From positions 66,283,001 through 66,347,000 of the forward strand of contig NC_090999.1 in assembly GCF_041146395.1 (NCBI RefSeq): a stretch of DNA of 64,000 bases, in the 5' to 3' direction. This document shows, piece after piece, positions 63,300-64,000 of this stretch. The notes below the pieces were generated by a model, which saw only the letters and a list, made by a program, of their open reading frames with translations, had not been told where the DNA came from and did no database searches. The stretch's first letter is position 1, and every line of letters starts with the position of its first letter. The stretch comes from Eulemur rufifrons. Lineage: Eukaryota > Chordata > Mammalia > Primates > Lemuridae. A program made the position numbers and the translations under genes.

Positions 63300-64000
63300 C
63301 CCGACATATTCCCCTATAGGAGGCGGAGGTGAAAGGGGTGGCCAACACAGATCCTTTGTCCTGAATTTTCGAGCTCTGCCTTAGCGTGTCTTTTCTCTTT
63401 GACTGTGAAGAGGTGGTTCCATTTCTTGGGGAAGTTGAATGCCTCCATTAAAAAGAAAAAGAAGAAAAGGGAGGGAAAAAGCTCTTTCCCACCCCACATA
63501 ATCCTCTTTGCTACCCACAAAGGCTGCTGCTGCTGCTGCTGCTGCACAATCCCCGTGGGATTTATATTCCAGCAACCAAAGAGCGGGGCATAAAGCCCAC
63601 CCGCAGCGAGTCCGCAGTCCGCAGAGCCGGTGTTCGGGAACCATCCGCTTAATGTCGTGCTGCTCTGTTGAAAAGTGCGGACTCCCGATAGTCTCACTGG
63701 AGGGAACAGAGGCCCCAGCGCAGCGGCCCGAACGACAGGGCTCACGCCTTCCCCCCACCACGCTTTCATCCCGCCTTTGGAGCACCGCGCAGTTCCACTG
63801 TCCTTCCCCAGCCCTGAGCCCCACCTTTCAGATTTCATGAGAGCGCCTCGCTCACACTCCTGACATTAATCAGCCTCAAGCTGATTTTTTTAACAAAGAA
63901 GAAAACGGAAAGAGAAACCTCATTTTGCCAGCCAATATGCCTCCAGCAGGCTTTCCCACAGAGAGAGGAGTGAGTCTTCGGGCTGTAGGGAGGCTGTGAC
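63300..64000. promoter_or_regulatory. CpG-richer segment, possible promoter-proximal DNA
   Basis: CpG frequency rises clearly compared with the preceding 50 kb (for example 'acccgcagcgagtccgcag' and 'cagcgcagcggcccgaacg'). A (CTG)7 repeat lies at 63524-63544. Overlapping frames on both strands show the openness expected of GC-rich DNA, and none has a recognisable domain. No transcription start or first exon can be assigned from sequence alone, and the window ends here. Confidence 0.35.

Noticed and set aside
63314..63838. 174-codon minus-strand frame with a Gln run
   Set aside because: The Gln run is the CTG repeat read in reverse, and the rest lies in GC-rich DNA where chance frames are long. 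No family is recognised.

Overview
The window is mammalian nuclear DNA, almost certainly from a strepsirrhine primate and probably a lemur. Three things point there: dimeric 7SL-derived Alu elements, two of them with a lengthened middle linker I associate with lemurs; L1, L2, MIR, MaLR, hAT and Tigger repeats of primate type; and a young L1 whose 5'UTR carries ~193-bp tandem repeats, unlike human L1. The species call is an inference from repeat types. No search was run.

No host protein-coding gene can be supported. The sequence reads as intergenic or intronic DNA filled by transposable elements. Left part (1-9000): a Z-DNA-prone CG/CA repeat, an old antisense Alu, an L2 interrupted by a young antisense Alu with a 14-bp target duplication, and an old antisense L1 3' end. 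Centre-left (9003-17300): the dominant feature, a full-length L1 of about 8.3 kb with a 16-bp perfect target-site duplication. Its GC-rich 3-kb 5'UTR holds five tandem repeats. ORF1 carries one frameshift in an A tract. ORF2 is uninterrupted, with endonuclease, reverse transcriptase and Cys-rich motifs all visible.

17300-38000: an L2 split by a likely L1-mediated 3' transduction; a hAT element with an 8-bp duplication; a decayed mariner with TA on both sides; old antisense L1 pieces; LTR-like segments, one of which contains a 40-bp tailless 7SL/Alu-like insertion with its own 16-bp duplication; an MLT1-like LTR; and a young sense Alu. 38000-62000: long unremarkable stretches with L2, MIR and an old sense L1, then an internally deleted Tigger1, a MER2 and LTR-like sequence. 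The last ~700 bases become CpG-richer with a CTG repeat and may approach a promoter.

The strongest candidates for something little described are the L1 5'UTR repeat array, where every unit carries an inverted YY1-type core, and the tailless 7SL-like insertion.
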